Below are positions 24,812-32,796 of a stretch of 64,000 nt of DNA, in pieces. This DNA is from a virus. Position 1 is the first letter of the stretch. The number at the start of each line of letters is the position of its first letter. The DNA lies in the IMG/VR virus record IMGVR_UViG_3300009154_000046, positions 1 to 64,000 of that record, one strand, 5' to 3'. The position numbers and the translations under genes are program-made. Under the pieces are notes generated by a model. That model was not told where the DNA came from. It saw nothing but the letters and a program-made list of their open reading frames with translations, and did not search any database.

Positions 24812-25537
24812 TTATTGTTTTTTAATTAATGTGTAATTGTTTTGTTTCAAAAACATTAAAAAAGAACTACTACTACCATTATTAATATCTGAATTAATAA
24901 AAACATTCCATACTTCATCCCAACTATTATCTTCTACTTTAGGTTGTGGGCAAATACATTTTTGACTTAATGAATTTCTGCAAGAAGATGGTTGTTTACA
25001 ATGTATATTAAATTGCAAAAATGCCTCATTTAATATTCTTTCATTTTCTTGTTCTTCTGTTTCTTCATCCATTTCAACATCTTTATTTACTGATAATGGT
25101 TGTTCAGGTATCATTTCAGCTTCTTTGGTTTCTGTTTTTACAGCCCAAATATTTTGAACCTCTCTACCTGTTAATTGAGTATAATTTAATGCTGGAGTAA
25201 ATACTTTTGATTTATATTCCTCAAAATAATGTCGTTTACTAATAATAGTATTTGAACTATCAAATGGCAATGTTTCCCACCAATCTAAAGCTATTCTACG
25301 ATAATTTTCTGTTGGTTCTTCTTTAGAATGTTCTTTAAGGTATCTTTCTTTTATTCTTTCTTCGGTTGAATCAAATACTGATGCTGGGTTATTTGCTGCC
25401 CATTTAAGAATTACCTCATTATAGAATATGTTTTCTATTTCTTCATCTGATAAATTATTATGAGGTGATAATCTGTGATATTCTTTAATATCTAAATCAT
25501 TGAACCAATTTAAGGCTAAGTTTTTTATAGTATTCAT
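24812..25537 (-). CDS. Hypothetical protein
   Basis: 241 residues. First half has two related helical segments (LALNWFNDLDIKEYHRLSP and IALDWWETLP), each followed by an acidic stretch; C-terminal Cys-rich segment (HCKQPSSCRNSLSQKCICPQP) could bind zinc. The first-half motif is like small phage modules with the pattern (W)FN.L....K..L....y. Function unknown. Confidence 0.6.
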   Translation of the reverse strand: MNTIKNLALNWFNDLDIKEYHRLSPHNNLSDEEIENIFYNEVILKWAANNPASVFDSTEERIKERYLKEHSKEEPTENYRRIALDWWETLPFDSSNTIISKRHYFEEYKSKVFTPALNYTQLTGREVQNIWAVKTETKEAEMIPEQPLSVNKDVEMDEETEEQENERILNEAFLQFNIHCKQPSSCRNSLSQKCICPQPKVEDNSWDEVWNVFINSDINNGSSSSFLMFLKQNNYTLIKKQ

Positions 25538-25540
25538 TGT

Positions 25541-25791
25541 TGTTTTATTTTTTGTTGTTTAAAAATAGAAAATAGTAGTCTGAATTGACAGACATTGATT
25601 AATTATTCTTACTTCTTTTAGGTGTTAAAATACCACATATTACTGTGACTGTTAAACCTTTAATCAATTAAACCAAATGTTTATACTATTTTAATGTTGA
25701 GAACTCATCTGTGTTTTAGTGGTTACTTGGTTCACTATTTACGGCATTCCTTTCTCAAGGGAAAAACACACTAATTTTATAATTTATTTGT
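25541..25791. other. Non-coding gap
   Basis: About 250 bp without a convincing ORF. It contains a short palindrome TTTAATCAATTAAA-type element near 25658-25672 and otherwise AT-rich sequence. No clear promoter of the family used elsewhere in the window. Confidence 0.4.
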
Positions 25792-25917
25792 TTACATTCT
25801 ATTATGATAGAAGTATTTACTGTCATGTGAAGGGCAGCTTGTTCTACTACAGCTACACATACCAATAATTAATAACATAATTAAGAAGATTTGTCCTGGA
25901 GTTAATTCTTTTGTCAT
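25792..25917 (-). CDS. Small Cys-rich lipoprotein-like peptide (41 aa)
   Basis: Hand-read: ATG 25917, TAA 25792-25794. MTKELTPGQIFLIMLLIIGMC carries one hydrophobic segment, followed by CSCSRTSCPSHDSKYF; the Cys after IIGM could be a lipobox. It follows the small membrane gene 25935-26132 by 17 bp. Confidence 0.5.
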   Translation of the reverse strand: MTKELTPGQIFLIMLLIIGMCSCSRTSCPSHDSKYFYHNRM

Positions 25918-25934
25918 GTTTTTAATTTAGATTG

Positions 25935-26132
25935 TTATTGTAATAGATGGCTAATTAAGATGATTAACCCACTTAATATGAACATTAATAAATTAATGAA
26001 AACTAATGAGTTCTCATCATAATTAAAGTAATCTTTAATCGTCCTAACTGTTGTTGTTTGTCGAAGCGTTTTGAATATGATTAAGTTACTATAAAGTATC
26101 AAAAACAACGCTAATAAAATTGAATGTCCCAT
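25935..26132 (-). CDS. Small two-helix membrane protein
   Basis: 65 residues, hydrophobic segments at ~4-19 (SILLALFLILYSNLII) and ~45-63, with a short polar loop between. Preceded by a TATCTTTA box (26153-26146), though without a good -33 partner. Confidence 0.6.
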   Translation of the reverse strand: MGHSILLALFLILYSNLIIFKTLRQTTTVRTIKDYFNYDENSLVFINLLMFILSGLIILISHLLQ

Positions 26133-26169
26133 AATGTTTTTTTTGTAAAGATATGAAAAAATATTTTAT

Positions 26170-26201
26170 AGAATTAGGGGAACAGTATTATCTGCTCCCC
26201 T
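26170..26201 (-). terminator. Probable terminator after MoxR-like gene
   Basis: Stem arms 26192-26201 and 26176-26185 (AGGGGAGCAG / CTGTTCCCCT, ten pairs, one G-T) closing an ATAATA loop, followed by a weak T-rich tail. It lies 28 bp past the stop of the ATPase gene. Confidence 0.6.
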
Positions 26202-26228
26202 TTAATTCCAATCCACCATTAAAAACTA

Positions 26229-27653
26229 CTACCAAGTAATAGTGGTGCTATCAACTGAATCATCAGTAACTTCATTGAATAACTTACTTTCATCTTCGGT
26301 TGATTTGTTGAACTTTTGTATCAACTGCTTCATAAACACTCTTTCACTATCCAGTCCACCATCATTACTGAAATATGGTAGGATTGCTATTTCGGCCGCC
26401 TCCATTAAGGTAAACCCATCATAGATAAGTCCGGCTGCTTCAACATTCACACGCGTTGAAACGATTGTTGAAATTTTACTAGCGTCCGTTTTGATTAACT
26501 GACGAGTAGTATCGGCGATTTCAGCCAAAGCGTTCAATGAATAATCATCAGCTTCAGCGAATTTGTATTTCAACAATTCGTATTCACTTTGCTTATCTAA
26601 TAAATCCATTTCAATTTGAACAAATCTGTCCATAATAGCCCTATCCATTATACGAGTCGATGTGTACTCATTACCGATATTAGCCGTAGCGATAAAGGTA
26701 ACACCACTGGCAACTTTTACGATTGGTGAACCTTCGGCCTCATCTAATCTTAGGTATCTTTGACCAGCATCTAACACAGTCATTAAGATATTCCAAGCTT
26801 CTGGGTGAGAACGAGAAATTTCATCCAATAAGATAATAGCGTTTGGCGTTTTGATAGCCTTAACGAAAGCCGATTCACTAAAGAATGTACCACTCTCTTT
26901 ATTAAAGTGCGTATTACCTATTAGGGTTGCTCGGGGGTCTTGCGTTGCACCTAAGTTGAAATAGAAGTCAGGACGTTTCAATGAACGAACAAGCGATTGA
27001 GCGGCAAGTGTCTTACCACAACCAGTCGGTCCGGTCATCATTATATTTTTACCACGTACCGCTGAACGTAACAAATACTTCCATTTCAAATCTTCAATGA
27101 ATAACCCAGTCGGTTTAAGCGATACACCATTATCATGTATAAATGCTTTAAGTGCATCGTGCGTTTCAAATGCTTCACTTACCGAGTCACAAGCATTTTC
27201 TTCAATAATGTTAGCAATCTTTTTGAACTCGTCCATTTCAACCAATTTGTAAGTAACACTACCAGTCTTACCTACATACCCACGGATTGCTTTGTTTTCA
27301 GCCTCCGCCTGTTTGATACGGCTACGGCTGATACCATTTACCGAAGTTACTGGCTTATTATCAGTAGTCATAAGAGCGAATGTTTTACCTACTAATATTG
27401 GTTTGTAAATTTCATTCGTAAACCCTACAACAATATCGGATTTTTTTGTTGTTACTCTTTTTACCGTAGGTTTTTTTGTTGCTACTTTCTTAGCTACTAC
27501 CGTTCTCTTTACGGTTGTGTTTTTCTTAGCTACTACTTTTTTCTTAGCTACTGGTGTACGTTTAGCCGTCGCTGATACTTTACTCATACTTTTTGTTTTA
27601 GATTTTAGTGTTGAAGATTTATTTACTTTGTTTGTTACTTTCTTAATAGCCAT
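26229..27653 (-). CDS. MoxR/CobS-like AAA+ ATPase with Lys-rich N-terminal tail
   Basis: 474 residues. Walker A GPTGCGKTLAA (~209), Walker B ILLDEISRSHPEAWN (~273), sensor 1 FIATANIGNEY (~323) and the arginine-finger region RIMDRAIMDRF (~334) define a MoxR-type AAA+ protein, usually a chaperone that works with a VWA partner; one is encoded immediately upstream (27955-30267). The first ~75 residues are a histone-like Lys/Ala/Thr/Val-rich tail (AKKKVVAKKNTTVKRT), unusual for the family and likely to bind nucleic acid. Transcribed from the promoter at 27809-27840. Confidence 0.88.
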   Translation of the reverse strand: MAIKKVTNKVNKSSTLKSKTKSMSKVSATAKRTPVAKKKVVAKKNTTVKRTVVAKKVATKKPTVKRVTTKKSDIVVGFTNEIYKPILVGKTFALMTTDNKPVTSVNGISRSRIKQAEAENKAIRGYVGKTGSVTYKLVEMDEFKKIANIIEENACDSVSEAFETHDALKAFIHDNGVSLKPTGLFIEDLKWKYLLRSAVRGKNIMMTGPTGCGKTLAAQSLVRSLKRPDFYFNLGATQDPRATLIGNTHFNKESGTFFSESAFVKAIKTPNAIILLDEISRSHPEAWNILMTVLDAGQRYLRLDEAEGSPIVKVASGVTFIATANIGNEYTSTRIMDRAIMDRFVQIEMDLLDKQSEYELLKYKFAEADDYSLNALAEIADTTRQLIKTDASKISTIVSTRVNVEAAGLIYDGFTLMEAAEIAILPYFSNDGGLDSERVFMKQLIQKFNKSTEDESKLFNEVTDDSVDSTTITW

Positions 27654-27656
27654 ATT

Positions 27657-27785
27657 TTATTTTATTTTTTTTATAATTTTTACTGAATAATACTTTGTGG
27701 TTTCCACTTCATATACGAAGGTACGTTTAACTAATAAACATAGAAACACAACCAATACACATATATACTTTTTACTTACTACCAT
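27657..27785 (-). CDS. Small membrane peptide (42 aa)
   Basis: Hand-read: ATG 27785, TAA 27657-27659. One hydrophobic helix (YICVLVVFLCLLV) and a basic tail (KIIKKIK). It is the first ORF after promoter 27809-27840 and ends 4 bp before the ATPase start. Confidence 0.5.
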   Translation of the reverse strand: MVVSKKYICVLVVFLCLLVKRTFVYEVETTKYYSVKIIKKIK

Positions 27786-27808
27786 ACTATTTGATTACCT
27801 TTACTTTG

Positions 27809-27840
27809 TAAAGATACAACTTATCTTGGACATGGCCAAA
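27809..27840 (-). promoter_or_regulatory. Promoter of MoxR-like unit
   Basis: TATCTTTA at 27816-27809 and TTTGG starting at 27840, spacer exactly 20 nt. Sequence nearly identical to the promoters at 8093 and 30340. Confidence 0.7.
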
Positions 27841-27854
27841 TTATAGGATAAATT

Positions 27855-27927
27855 GGTTTATTGATAATCAATCAGTTAGCAAGACCCCTATTTTTAGGTT
27901 GCCATAACTGATTGATTACTAATAAAC
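27855..27927. repeat. Long inverted repeat, copy C
   Basis: Arms 27855-27878 and 27905-27927; loop GCAAGACCCCTATTTTTAGG with an inner GCAA/TTGC pairing. Arm changes relative to copy D are matched on the other side (CAATCAGTTA / TAACTGATTG), showing compensatory substitution. Confidence 0.8.
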
Positions 27928-27954
27928 ATTCTTTTCAGTATCTAGTATTTTTGG

Positions 27955-30267
27955 TTAGTCCCTATTACTTTTTTGTAAAAATAGGTCATTCATTGATTTA
28001 GCAACTTGCATTATATTTTCAACATTTACATACTTAGCACTTTTATCATACGATTTTTGGAATGTTCGCCAGTCTTGTGTATTTTCAAAACTAGATTCAC
28101 TTTTTTCAGTAATGAAGTAGGATAACACATTTATACCACTCTCACGCATTTTTTTCACTTGCTTATTTGTATGAAGGGCGGCCGATTCACCACCATAAGT
28201 AATATTATCAGTTTTTGATATGATACTATAACAAGGTTGCCCATCTGAGAAGTTTAAGAAATAAGAGTCAACTGAATTATCAGCCGGTATCAAATACTTT
28301 TGGATTGCTTCAAAACATAAACCTTCCGGTGTTGTATTACTACAATCCAATATAGTCATATACTTAGCGAATTGTTTGAATGAATCTCTACGAGAGTCGT
28401 GTATCAAACAAATATAAGGTAACGATTTACCACCACTACTACTACAATCAGTTGAACGTATTGAAACCTGAACATTTAAGTTACGAGCCATCTCACACGC
28501 CTTAACTATTGCTACTACAGAGGTAATTGTTTTTCTTAACTTGCTACCACCCATTGAGCCCGAATAATCAAGAGATATATGTAGGTTTGCTTTCTTATAC
28601 TGGTCGATTTCGTTTGTATAGAATACACCGTCATTATCATACCCAAGCGAAGCAATCATTCTCTTATCAATTCTACCTTTTTTCAAGCGGCTGAATACCG
28701 TTTCACGACTCTCACTTCTTATTTGTAATTTCTTACCTAACAATTTACCCAATGTTATACCACGATTAACTTCTTCTTCTGCCCATGCTTTAACTACCGC
28801 ATCCTTTCCCCATCCGCTAGTATGTGAGAATGGAAAGTCTTTGGATTGAATTAGATTATTAGTCAACTTTTTAACTACGATACAATCAACACCTTGCGAT
28901 ATTCTACCATAGCCGGTTTCCATACCACTACCTACACGAACCAATTCAGTTTCACTTTCAGCAATATCTTTAAGTTTGTTAGAATCTGCGGTACTCAAAG
29001 TTTTTTTCTTTATGTTACCATTAAGGAAGTCCTTTTGTTTTTGGAATTTCTTACTTAGAATATCTGATACTTTCTTACTTAGTGCATTATCCGATGAGTT
29101 TGATTTCTTACCGTCAGTAGAAGTAGCATCGGCATCCATACCACTACCACCTGCCTCATTATCCATATCACCACTCATACCGTCTGGTGCCTTACCATTA
29201 CCGGCTGTATTTTCCTCAGCTTCATCATTTCCACCATTAGCCCCATTACCCTGCGCCGATTGTGGCATCTGACCTCCGTTTTTATCCATTACATTTGTAA
29301 GGATGATTTCCATAATATCAATCGCTAAATTCAAAGAATCAGTTGAACTATTTAATCGGCCGATATTTTTCAAATCTAATAAACGATAAATGGCTCTCAA
29401 TCCTTTCAATTTTGATAAGTCGGTATTTTCATTCATTAGGTTAATGATACGAAACATATACGAATCTATCGTTTCATCGGTGAAATCATCAGAAGCTATA
29501 CCTTTTGTTACACTCTTATCGTTAAAGTAGTAATCATACATCGAAGTATAGTAATCTCTATAACCAGGAGCCGATTTGAATATATACATATCAATACGTC
29601 TATCCTCAATCCAATTTGTTAAACCACTAATAGTATTAGTAATTTGTTCCGTTAAAATACCCTTACTACCAATCTTACCATTGGAAAGGAATATCTCATT
29701 TAATTGATTACGATACGCCGGATATTGCTTAATAACCTCTAGTATAGAAGCATCTAACGAATATGGAATATTAGGGTATGTTGGTGGTAGGTTATTTTCA
29801 ATGTCCTGAGCGTTTGTATGCTCAAACCTCGAAACATCCCATTTATACGAATCACTACAATTAGACATTGCGTATAATAATTTAAAATCTGATAAGATAA
29901 TATGCGAGCCCTCATGCAATGCCAATCCAACCGATACATCAAAGTTATCGTCAACATCGGCTGATAATATCACTTTCTCACCATCGGTTTTACTATCACT
30001 TTTTGTAGCAAAGGTAACCGGAACCGATTTAGTTGTTACGATTTGTACGAAATTGGCGATTGCTCTACGAACTGATGCCATTTTATATAAATCATTAGAA
30101 CGTTTATACGCATTCAATTCATCGGTATTATATGAACTATACTTATCAAGATATTCATACTTAGTATCATAATCATCATACCAAAATGAAGATACTGATT
30201 TTTTACTGCCTGTATAGCCGGTATTACCACTACTATACTTACTAACGTTTTTACTACTTTTACTCAT
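27955..30267 (-). CDS. VWA-domain protein (CobT-like partner of AAA+ ATPase)
   Basis: 770 residues. The MIDAS motif is HISLDYSGSMGGS near residue 570, with Thr and Asp ligands expected downstream (DCSNTTPEG; NFSDGQ). N-terminal ~300 residues hold a helical metallopeptidase-like region containing LALHEGSHIILSDF (HExxH near residue 118), similar to VWA partners of MoxR proteins. A linker (~340-395) is Gly/Asn/Asp/Ser-rich. Together with the ATPase it probably forms a remodelling complex. Own promoter and hairpin upstream. Confidence 0.85.
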   Translation of the reverse strand: MSKSSKNVSKYSSGNTGYTGSKKSVSSFWYDDYDTKYEYLDKYSSYNTDELNAYKRSNDLYKMASVRRAIANFVQIVTTKSVPVTFATKSDSKTDGEKVILSADVDDNFDVSVGLALHEGSHIILSDFKLLYAMSNCSDSYKWDVSRFEHTNAQDIENNLPPTYPNIPYSLDASILEVIKQYPAYRNQLNEIFLSNGKIGSKGILTEQITNTISGLTNWIEDRRIDMYIFKSAPGYRDYYTSMYDYYFNDKSVTKGIASDDFTDETIDSYMFRIINLMNENTDLSKLKGLRAIYRLLDLKNIGRLNSSTDSLNLAIDIMEIILTNVMDKNGGQMPQSAQGNGANGGNDEAEENTAGNGKAPDGMSGDMDNEAGGSGMDADATSTDGKKSNSSDNALSKKVSDILSKKFQKQKDFLNGNIKKKTLSTADSNKLKDIAESETELVRVGSGMETGYGRISQGVDCIVVKKLTNNLIQSKDFPFSHTSGWGKDAVVKAWAEEEVNRGITLGKLLGKKLQIRSESRETVFSRLKKGRIDKRMIASLGYDNDGVFYTNEIDQYKKANLHISLDYSGSMGGSKLRKTITSVVAIVKACEMARNLNVQVSIRSTDCSSSGGKSLPYICLIHDSRRDSFKQFAKYMTILDCSNTTPEGLCFEAIQKYLIPADNSVDSYFLNFSDGQPCYSIISKTDNITYGGESAALHTNKQVKKMRESGINVLSYFITEKSESSFENTQDWRTFQKSYDKSAKYVNVENIMQVAKSMNDLFLQKSNRD

Positions 30268-30313
30268 AATGTGTATTTATTTATATTTTACTTAATAAAA
30301 TTTGAACCATAGA

Positions 30314-30330
30314 GGCATTACTCTGATGCC
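30314..30330 (-). promoter_or_regulatory. 5'-UTR hairpin of VWA gene
   Basis: GGCATCAGAGTAATGCC in the leader, the same stem as at 8067-8083 with changes only in the loop. Confidence 0.45.
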
Positions 30331-30339
30331 TTTACTTTG

Positions 30340-30371
30340 TAAAGATACAACTTATATTTGACATGGCCAAA
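30340..30371 (-). promoter_or_regulatory. Promoter of VWA gene
   Basis: TATCTTTA at 30347-30340, TTTGG starting at 30371, 20-nt spacer. Third near-identical copy. Confidence 0.7.
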
Positions 30372-30384
30372 CTGGGAAAGAAGA

Positions 30385-30460
30385 AGGTTTATTGATAATC
30401 AACCAGTTAGCAAAACCCGTATTTTTAGGTTGCCATAACTGGTTGATTATCAATAAACCT
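30385..30460. repeat. Long inverted repeat, copy D
   Basis: Perfect 25-bp arms (30385-30409 and 30436-30460) around a 26-nt loop that itself pairs GCAA/TTGC and CC/GG. Best copy of the family. Confidence 0.85.
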
Positions 30461-30490
30461 TTATTATAGATAATTTAATAAATTACAATT

Positions 30491-30673
30491 TTATAAAATA
30501 AAATCTTCGCTATTATCTAATTTTATGTTATTTGTTGTTGCTTTATTACCTACAACGGTAATTTTTGTTTGTGGATTTGTTTGTTGTGCTTCTAGCAATA
30601 CGTTTTGATTCTCTAATAGCTTCTTAATATCATTCAATAATGAGATTATACTATAACTTTGTTCTGGTGTCAT
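30491..30673 (-). CDS. Small hypothetical protein
   Basis: 60 residues; N-terminal helix (SIISLLNDIKKLLENQNVLLE) likely coiled coil, then TKITVVGNKATT. Not recognised. Confidence 0.5.
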   Translation of the reverse strand: MTPEQSYSIISLLNDIKKLLENQNVLLEAQQTNPQTKITVVGNKATTNNIKLDNSEDFIL

Positions 30674-30678
30674 ATATT

Positions 30679-30876
30679 TTATGCTTTTCTTTCTAATGTA
30701 ATATTTTTACAAAACCTTATTTCTTTATTATTCAATGTCCATATTTCGCCATCATCCATAGCACACGTAAATAATAAGTCATGCTCTTGTGAATAATCTA
30801 TAACAAGAAAAGCATATCCTTCCATTTGGTCGGATATGCGTTTAATTGGTATCATAGGATTCAATTGTATTATCAT
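30679..30876 (-). CDS. Small hypothetical protein
   Basis: 65 residues, beta-rich (YAFLVIDYSQEHDLLFTCAMDDGEIWTL), likely a single small beta domain similar in style to small phage barrels. Not recognised. Confidence 0.5.
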   Translation of the reverse strand: MIIQLNPMIPIKRISDQMEGYAFLVIDYSQEHDLLFTCAMDDGEIWTLNNKEIRFCKNITLERKA

Positions 30877-30896
30877 AATTTTAAGTTATGAGTGGA

Positions 30897-31448
30897 TTAG
30901 TCCCACCAACCACGAAGACCGGAGCCATCAAATTGCTGATTGAAATCTTTTTTCTTACTGAATTTTGAATAATCTTGTCCTTTGAGTATTGTATATAGTT
31001 CAGCCCATTGCTCTTCTTCAATCTCTGAAGATCTTTTAAAGATTGCTCTGTTATGTTCTTTCTCTTCGGGTGTATCATTATCTACCAAAACAGATAAATT
31101 CGGATTATCTTCCGATGGAACAAACTCCATTGAACGCATAACTAACTCACCTAGCTCTGCTTCAGCTTGATCTATGAAATTATCTACCATAAAGTTGTTA
31201 TATAGTTCAGCTGCTCTACGCATCTTTTGGACTTTTTTAAGACGAGATTCTTCAACTTCATATCCATACTTTTCAATTGCATCGGCGATAATAGTAAGAC
31301 CGATATTATTCATTACATAGATGCCATACGGGTCATATGAACGAAACTGCCATAGCCCCTTACGGAAGCGCCATATGTTTTTTAAGAAATTTGGTAGATC
31401 GTATCTAACCATATACAATGCTTTTCTAATTTTGTATTTTATACTCAT
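30897..31448 (-). CDS. Hypothetical protein
   Basis: 183 residues, helical. WRFRKGLWQFRSYDPYGIYVMNNIGL and a C-terminal EEEQWAELYTILKGQDYSKF segment recall a phage family found in many large phages; function unknown. An alternate 65-residue frame (30881-31078) is a shadow. Confidence 0.65.
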   Translation of the reverse strand: MSIKYKIRKALYMVRYDLPNFLKNIWRFRKGLWQFRSYDPYGIYVMNNIGLTIIADAIEKYGYEVEESRLKKVQKMRRAAELYNNFMVDNFIDQAEAELGELVMRSMEFVPSEDNPNLSVLVDNDTPEEKEHNRAIFKRSSEIEEEQWAELYTILKGQDYSKFSKKKDFNQQFDGSGLRGWWD

Positions 31449-31453
31449 AATTT

Positions 31454-31933
31454 TTATTTTAAGTCTCCATTTTTAATTGCCAATCGTGTCGTTTTCACTT
31501 CGCTAGAAAGTACTCGGTATGTGTGTTCTATCTTAACCATTACACAACTTTCTTTCAATTCACAACTTTTTAAATAGCCGTTTATGTGGTTCATTATATT
31601 AATAGCTCCTACCGGATTTGCTGAATGACAATATACTTTTGGTAAAGGTATATGATTATCCATAGATAAATTCACAATGTATCTTGCACAATCCAATCCG
31701 GTTTTTTCGGTTATATTGTTATATTCCAAATAACCATTGGTTTTTACATTACGATAATACTCCTGCATTGCTTCTTCACCTAAATCGTGGTCAAGAGATA
31801 TACACTCATAATTTTCCAATCCGTGTAAATTTACATGCTTTACAAATTCATCATAATTCGTAACCACTTCCCATTGATTATCTTTTGGGATACGAACATC
31901 ATCTAAATATAACCATATTTTTCTTTGTATCAT
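31454..31933 (-). CDS. Cyclic-phosphate processing receiver (cREC) domain protein
   Basis: 159 residues. IWLYLDDVRIPKD at the N-terminus, the WEVVTNYDEFVKHV segment, SLDHDLGEE and VYCHSANPVGAINIMNHINGYL match the receiver-like cREC domain proposed to act on cyclic phosphate ends in RNA repair. The conserved acidic DD and DHD would bind metal. It belongs functionally with the RNA ligase, kinase and HAD genes. Confidence 0.72.
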   Translation of the reverse strand: MIQRKIWLYLDDVRIPKDNQWEVVTNYDEFVKHVNLHGLENYECISLDHDLGEEAMQEYYRNVKTNGYLEYNNITEKTGLDCARYIVNLSMDNHIPLPKVYCHSANPVGAINIMNHINGYLKSCELKESCVMVKIEHTYRVLSSEVKTTRLAIKNGDLK

Positions 31934-31959
31934 TTTATAGGAGTTTTTTTTTAAAATTA

Positions 31960-32336
31960 CATTATCGTTCTTTGATTATTTTATTTTAATCGTTTAGTAA
32001 TTGTTTTTTGTTTTGTACTTTATCAACTCTGGAGTCCGTATAAGCCATACATTCACGTCTTAAATCTTCCGTATACTTGTCAATATTGTTACGGACATTG
32101 TGTATTTCACTATACATATTTCTCTCAACATCCGATGTCTGTCTATGTATAAGTTCAACTTCACGTCCGACTGTCTGCTCTAAATTTTCTAATTTGTTTG
32201 CTAATCTAATCACCTTTACCATACCTACAACAATTACTACCAACATTGTGATAGCAACCATCGCAAGCATACCAAAAGCAAATGCTAATTGTGTATTCAT
32301 ATTTTGTTTTCTCCTATATATCAAAGAACGATAATG
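31960..32336. repeat. 17-bp perfect inverted repeats flanking a membrane gene
   Basis: CATTATCGTTCTTTGAT at 31960-31976 and its exact reverse complement at 32320-32336 flank the 31986-32300 gene. They could delimit a transferable or invertible segment or form a long-range pairing. Confidence 0.7.
31986..32300 (-). CDS. Single-pass membrane protein with coiled coil
   Basis: 104 residues from ATG 32300; the upstream frame MIYRRKQN lies inside the repeat. Residues ~4-30 (LAFAFGMLAMVAITMLVVIVV) cross the membrane; the rest is a charged coiled coil (NKLENLEQTVGREVELI). The leader contains AGGAG, unusual here. Possible spanin- or exclusion-type role (inference). Confidence 0.6.
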   Translation of the reverse strand: MNTQLAFAFGMLAMVAITMLVVIVVGMVKVIRLANKLENLEQTVGREVELIHRQTSDVERNMYSEIHNVRNNIDKYTEDLRRECMAYTDSRVDKVQNKKQLLND

Positions 32337-32342
32337 TATAGT

Positions 32343-32457
32343 ACAGCAGATAGGATTTGCACCTATATAGTTTAGTTACCTATTTAACTGACCTCCGAAG
32401 AGCCCTACGTCTAACTTACGGATTTATGTCGACATTATCCGTTTCCGCCACTGCTGT
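32343..32457 (-). tRNA. tRNA-like RNA 1, class II-like ends, no anticodon arm
   Basis: ACAGCAG / CTGCTGT form a 7-bp acceptor stem; a T arm (ATAGG TGCAAAT CCTAT) and a TGGCGGAAACGG start of a D region are present. The middle does not give a 5-bp stem with a 7-nt loop and U33. It pairs as ACGGAT/ATCCGT, a TTCG-capped CTC/GAG hairpin and AGTTA/TAACT. 115 nt. Either a degenerate tRNA or a tRNA-like structured RNA. Confidence 0.55.
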
Positions 32458-32590
32458 ATGTTAGGAAAGTAGAAGATGGGCGAGTGGACATCTACTTTTA
32501 TGAACGGCTTTACTTGCTTACACCTCCGATAGAATGTAGATTTTCACTAACTCGTTTTAGCGGTCTATCTTTCCCCGTTCAACCTATTGT
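32458..32590 (-). other. Structured spacer between tRNA-like RNAs
   Basis: No ORF. Contains AAAGTAGA/TCTACTTT (8 bp) around a loop of 16 nt near 32467-32500. Possibly part of a processed polycistronic RNA. Confidence 0.35.
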
Positions 32591-32672
32591 AGTCAGGACA
32601 GGATTCGAACCTGCTTGAGGGCTTACGACCTCGGCTATTCTATTTACGACAACACCATACCGCCACCTGACT
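32591..32672 (-). tRNA. tRNA-like RNA 2, class II-like
   Basis: 82 nt. AGTCAGG/CCTGACT acceptor stem, good T arm (GCAGG TTCGAAT CCTGT) and variable-arm-like GAGG/CCTC hairpin closed by a GTAA loop. The D region has GGCGGTATGGTG. No canonical anticodon loop can be placed in the 13 nt left, so the isotype is unassigned. Confidence 0.6.
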
Positions 32673-32796
32673 ATTTTGCAACTTTTAACAGGTCAGTATG
32701 AGTTGCCAACATATCCAGCTTACGATCTGGCTCCATAGTGTGCATCAGTTGAGAGGCGAGGAGGAACTACGACCTTGTGGCCTGCAAGGTACATCG
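32673..32796 (-). other. Structured spacer
   Basis: No ORF. Hairpins CCAG...CTGG with a GTAA loop (~32713-32728), CCTTG CAGGCCA CAAGG (~32773-32789) and GGTAC/GTACC. Same TCGTAAG loop as in tRNA-like RNA 2. Confidence 0.35.

Noticed and set aside
25541-25791. Possible CRISPR-like or regulatory repeat
   Set aside because: Only short AT-rich palindromes; no regularly spaced repeats. No CRISPR array is visible anywhere in the window.
30881-31078. 65-residue ORF overlapping 30897-31448
   Set aside because: Alternate frame inside a longer ORF with better start context.
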